A stretch of 64,000 nt of DNA from an uncultured Eubacteriales bacterium. GTDB taxonomy: Bacteria > Bacillota > Clostridia > Oscillospirales > Oscillospiraceae. A program made the translations under genes and the position numbers. Below are positions 62,695 to 64,000 of the stretch, piece after piece. The notes beneath the pieces are model-generated. The model did not search any database. It worked only from the letters and a program-made list of their open reading frames with translations, and was not told where the DNA came from. Within the stretch, counting starts at the first letter, position 1; each line of letters begins with the position of its first letter. The stretch is taken from contig URDJ01000002.1 in assembly GCA_900546615.1 (NCBI GenBank), positions 1 to 64,000 on the forward strand. The letters run 5' to 3'.

Positions 62695-64000
62695 TTATTC
62701 GACCGGTGTGAAGGTGCCCGCCGCGTCGTCAAGTGTCACGACCGCGTCGCCCGTGGCACTGTCTATGAAGCTCCAGAGGCCCGGCGTCGCGTAGGGCGAG
62801 GACGCATCCACATTGGCCAGCCCCGTGATGGTCAGGGTGTCGCCCTCGCGGACGTAAGTGCCCTCGTAGACGTCGGTTATCATGGCGCTGCCGGGCAGGA
62901 AGAACTTGCAGGCGCCGTCGTCCATAAGATCAAACTCGTGGGCCTCAGCTCCGCCTATGCCCTCCATCATGCCGATGTAGGCCGTGCCGCCCTCAATCTC
63001 TCCGCCGGTGACGTCCGGTACATCCTCGGAACCGCCGTTGCTCTCCTGCATGGACTCGTTACAGCCGTTCTCGGCGTCCCAGTAGACCATCAGGTTCTCG
63101 CGGGCAAGCACTTCCTCGTAGGTGAAGCTCTCGATGTAGGGCGAGGTATCGAAGCACACGAGCGCCGCGTTACCCCCGTTCAGTTCGGCGTCTATCGGGA
63201 AAAACAGGCCGATACTGTTGGGGTTGGACTTACCGTAGTCCACGCCGGCCTCGCCGAACATGACGTTGTAGGCGAGGTTCGCCAGCGTCGCCGCCGCATC
63301 GCCGCCGCCGAACTGGCAGGCGCCGCGGAACACGCTTTTGGTGCCGGAATCGGACACGGAGCCGATGAGGTACTCGTACTCATCGCCCATGACGCCGCCG
63401 GAGAAGAAGGCGAACTCATTCTGCTCGTCATCCGGGTAGGTGTCCATTATGTACTGGCTGTCCGCCGTGGAGACGAGAGAGTTATAGGCGATGATGACGC
63501 GCACGCCCGGGTTATCGGTCAGCACGCCCGCCACGACGCTGCGGTTGTCGCCGGAGATGTCCATCTCGGTCGCGGCGTCCTCAAAGCTCGTGACACGTGA
63601 GGCTATCATCTCGCAGTAGACGGGGTTTTCGATTCGCTCGGCTTCGGAGACGACCTCGCCCATGAGGTTAACGTACTCGCCGGCCTCGTTCTTAAGCCAG
63701 GGCTCGAGTATCTGCGCCTCGCCGGCGCAGCGGCTCTTGGCGTCGTCAGAGATGGTGCTGCTCAGGAAGGCCACGTCCCAGTCGCCGTCCGGGTCCATGT
63801 GCTCCTCGACCCAGGTCTTTGCAACCGACGCAACGTACATGCCTATCATGTATTCATCGTCGGCTGAGACTGCGTTGTAGGCGTCCTCGGAAATCGTGCC
63901 TGTGCCGCCGCTGATGACGACCTTGAGGCCGCCTCGCGCGCCTCGAGCAGGCTGTCCTCGAGCGTCTCTATCTCGCAGGGCAGCACGGCCAGCATCTCCG
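62695..64000 (-). pseudogene. Sugar ABC substrate-binding protein with C-terminal beta domain; frameshifted and cut by the window edge
   Basis: From about 63930 to 62695 the frame encodes a type 1 periplasmic-binding-protein fold (RSVVAGVLTDNPGVRVIIAY; YVASVAKTWVEEHM) joined to a C-terminal beta-rich domain of about 95 residues (EFDLMDDGACKFFLPG; YEGTYVREGDTLTITG). Upstream, the reading continues in another frame (LPCEIETLEDSLLEAREA). One extra base in GGCGGCC at 63927-63933 would give EAGLKVVISGGTGT, so there is a one-base deletion or a sequencing error. The N-terminus and lipobox lie beyond the window. It should deliver the sugar or conjugate to the importer. Confidence 0.8.

Overview
The window is GC-rich chromosomal DNA from a bacterium that is most likely an anaerobic, spore-forming member of the Clostridia (Bacillota). 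The supporting signs are a YunB-type sporulation gene, a UPF0340/YwlG-type gene, 2-hydroxyacyl-CoA dehydratase genes, a four-subunit 2-oxoacid:ferredoxin oxidoreductase, rubrerythrin, many ferredoxin-like proteins, strong GGAGG ribosome binding sites and TTGACA-N17-TATAAT promoters. I cannot assign a genus. No rRNA, CRISPR array, insertion sequence, prophage or plasmid gene was seen.

Layout. Positions 1-3.2 kb (minus): 2-hydroxyacyl-CoA dehydratase components, a small membrane protein and the edge of the activator gene. 3.4-5.5 kb (minus): an amylosucrase-like GH13 enzyme and a tRNA-Asp/tRNA-Thr operon. 5.7-9 kb: a secreted protein with a degenerate deacetylase domain, MgtE with a structured leader, and a PAS-HTH regulator. 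9.2-12.3 kb (plus): RidA, class V aminotransferase and a dicarboxylate/amino-acid symporter, transcribed divergently from the regulator. 12.4-15.9 kb (minus): an FmdE-like protein and a FecBCD-type uptake system. 16-18.1 kb (minus): a sigma factor with an RsgI-like membrane protein carrying three PepSY repeats. 18.3-20.7 kb (plus): a ROK-like protein and a secreted SLH-like protein. 20.8-29.1 kb (minus): a catabolic cluster with IclR regulator, CoA-transferase, MatC-like carrier, oxidoreductase gamma-delta-alpha-beta, and two accessory proteins. 29.1-34.5 kb (minus): ligA, yunB-like, a YnbB-like PLP enzyme and murD. 34.6 kb: RNase P RNA.

35-47 kb is mostly housekeeping and stress functions: anion permease, trmO, Fe-S aldo/keto reductase, hydrolase, GreA-like factor, an XpaC-TelA-LemA-TPM operon, rubrerythrin, secG, a DUF3048 lipoprotein and RarD. 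47-54.7 kb (minus) holds a membrane MutS-like ATPase, a frameshifted aminoglycoside acetyltransferase, an MFS carrier, a polyferredoxin, an O-acetyltransferase, small proteins and an RlmD-type methyltransferase. 54.8-56.4 kb has a CapA-type protein followed by a dense cluster of hairpins. 56.4-64 kb (minus) is one operon joining a sugar-type ABC importer to three alpha/beta hydrolases, one tannase-like. It probably scavenges sugars or acids esterified in plant or dietary compounds.

The most unusual points are the importer/esterase operon, in which the binding protein and one esterase carry similar small beta-domains while the permease has an in-frame amber codon and the binding protein a frameshift; the six-hairpin intergenic block at 56.13-56.41 kb; the unassigned structured leader of mgtE; the three-PepSY anti-sigma-like protein; and the degenerate NodB-like secreted protein. 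Three single-base lesions within 15 kb could be real gene decay or residual assembly errors.
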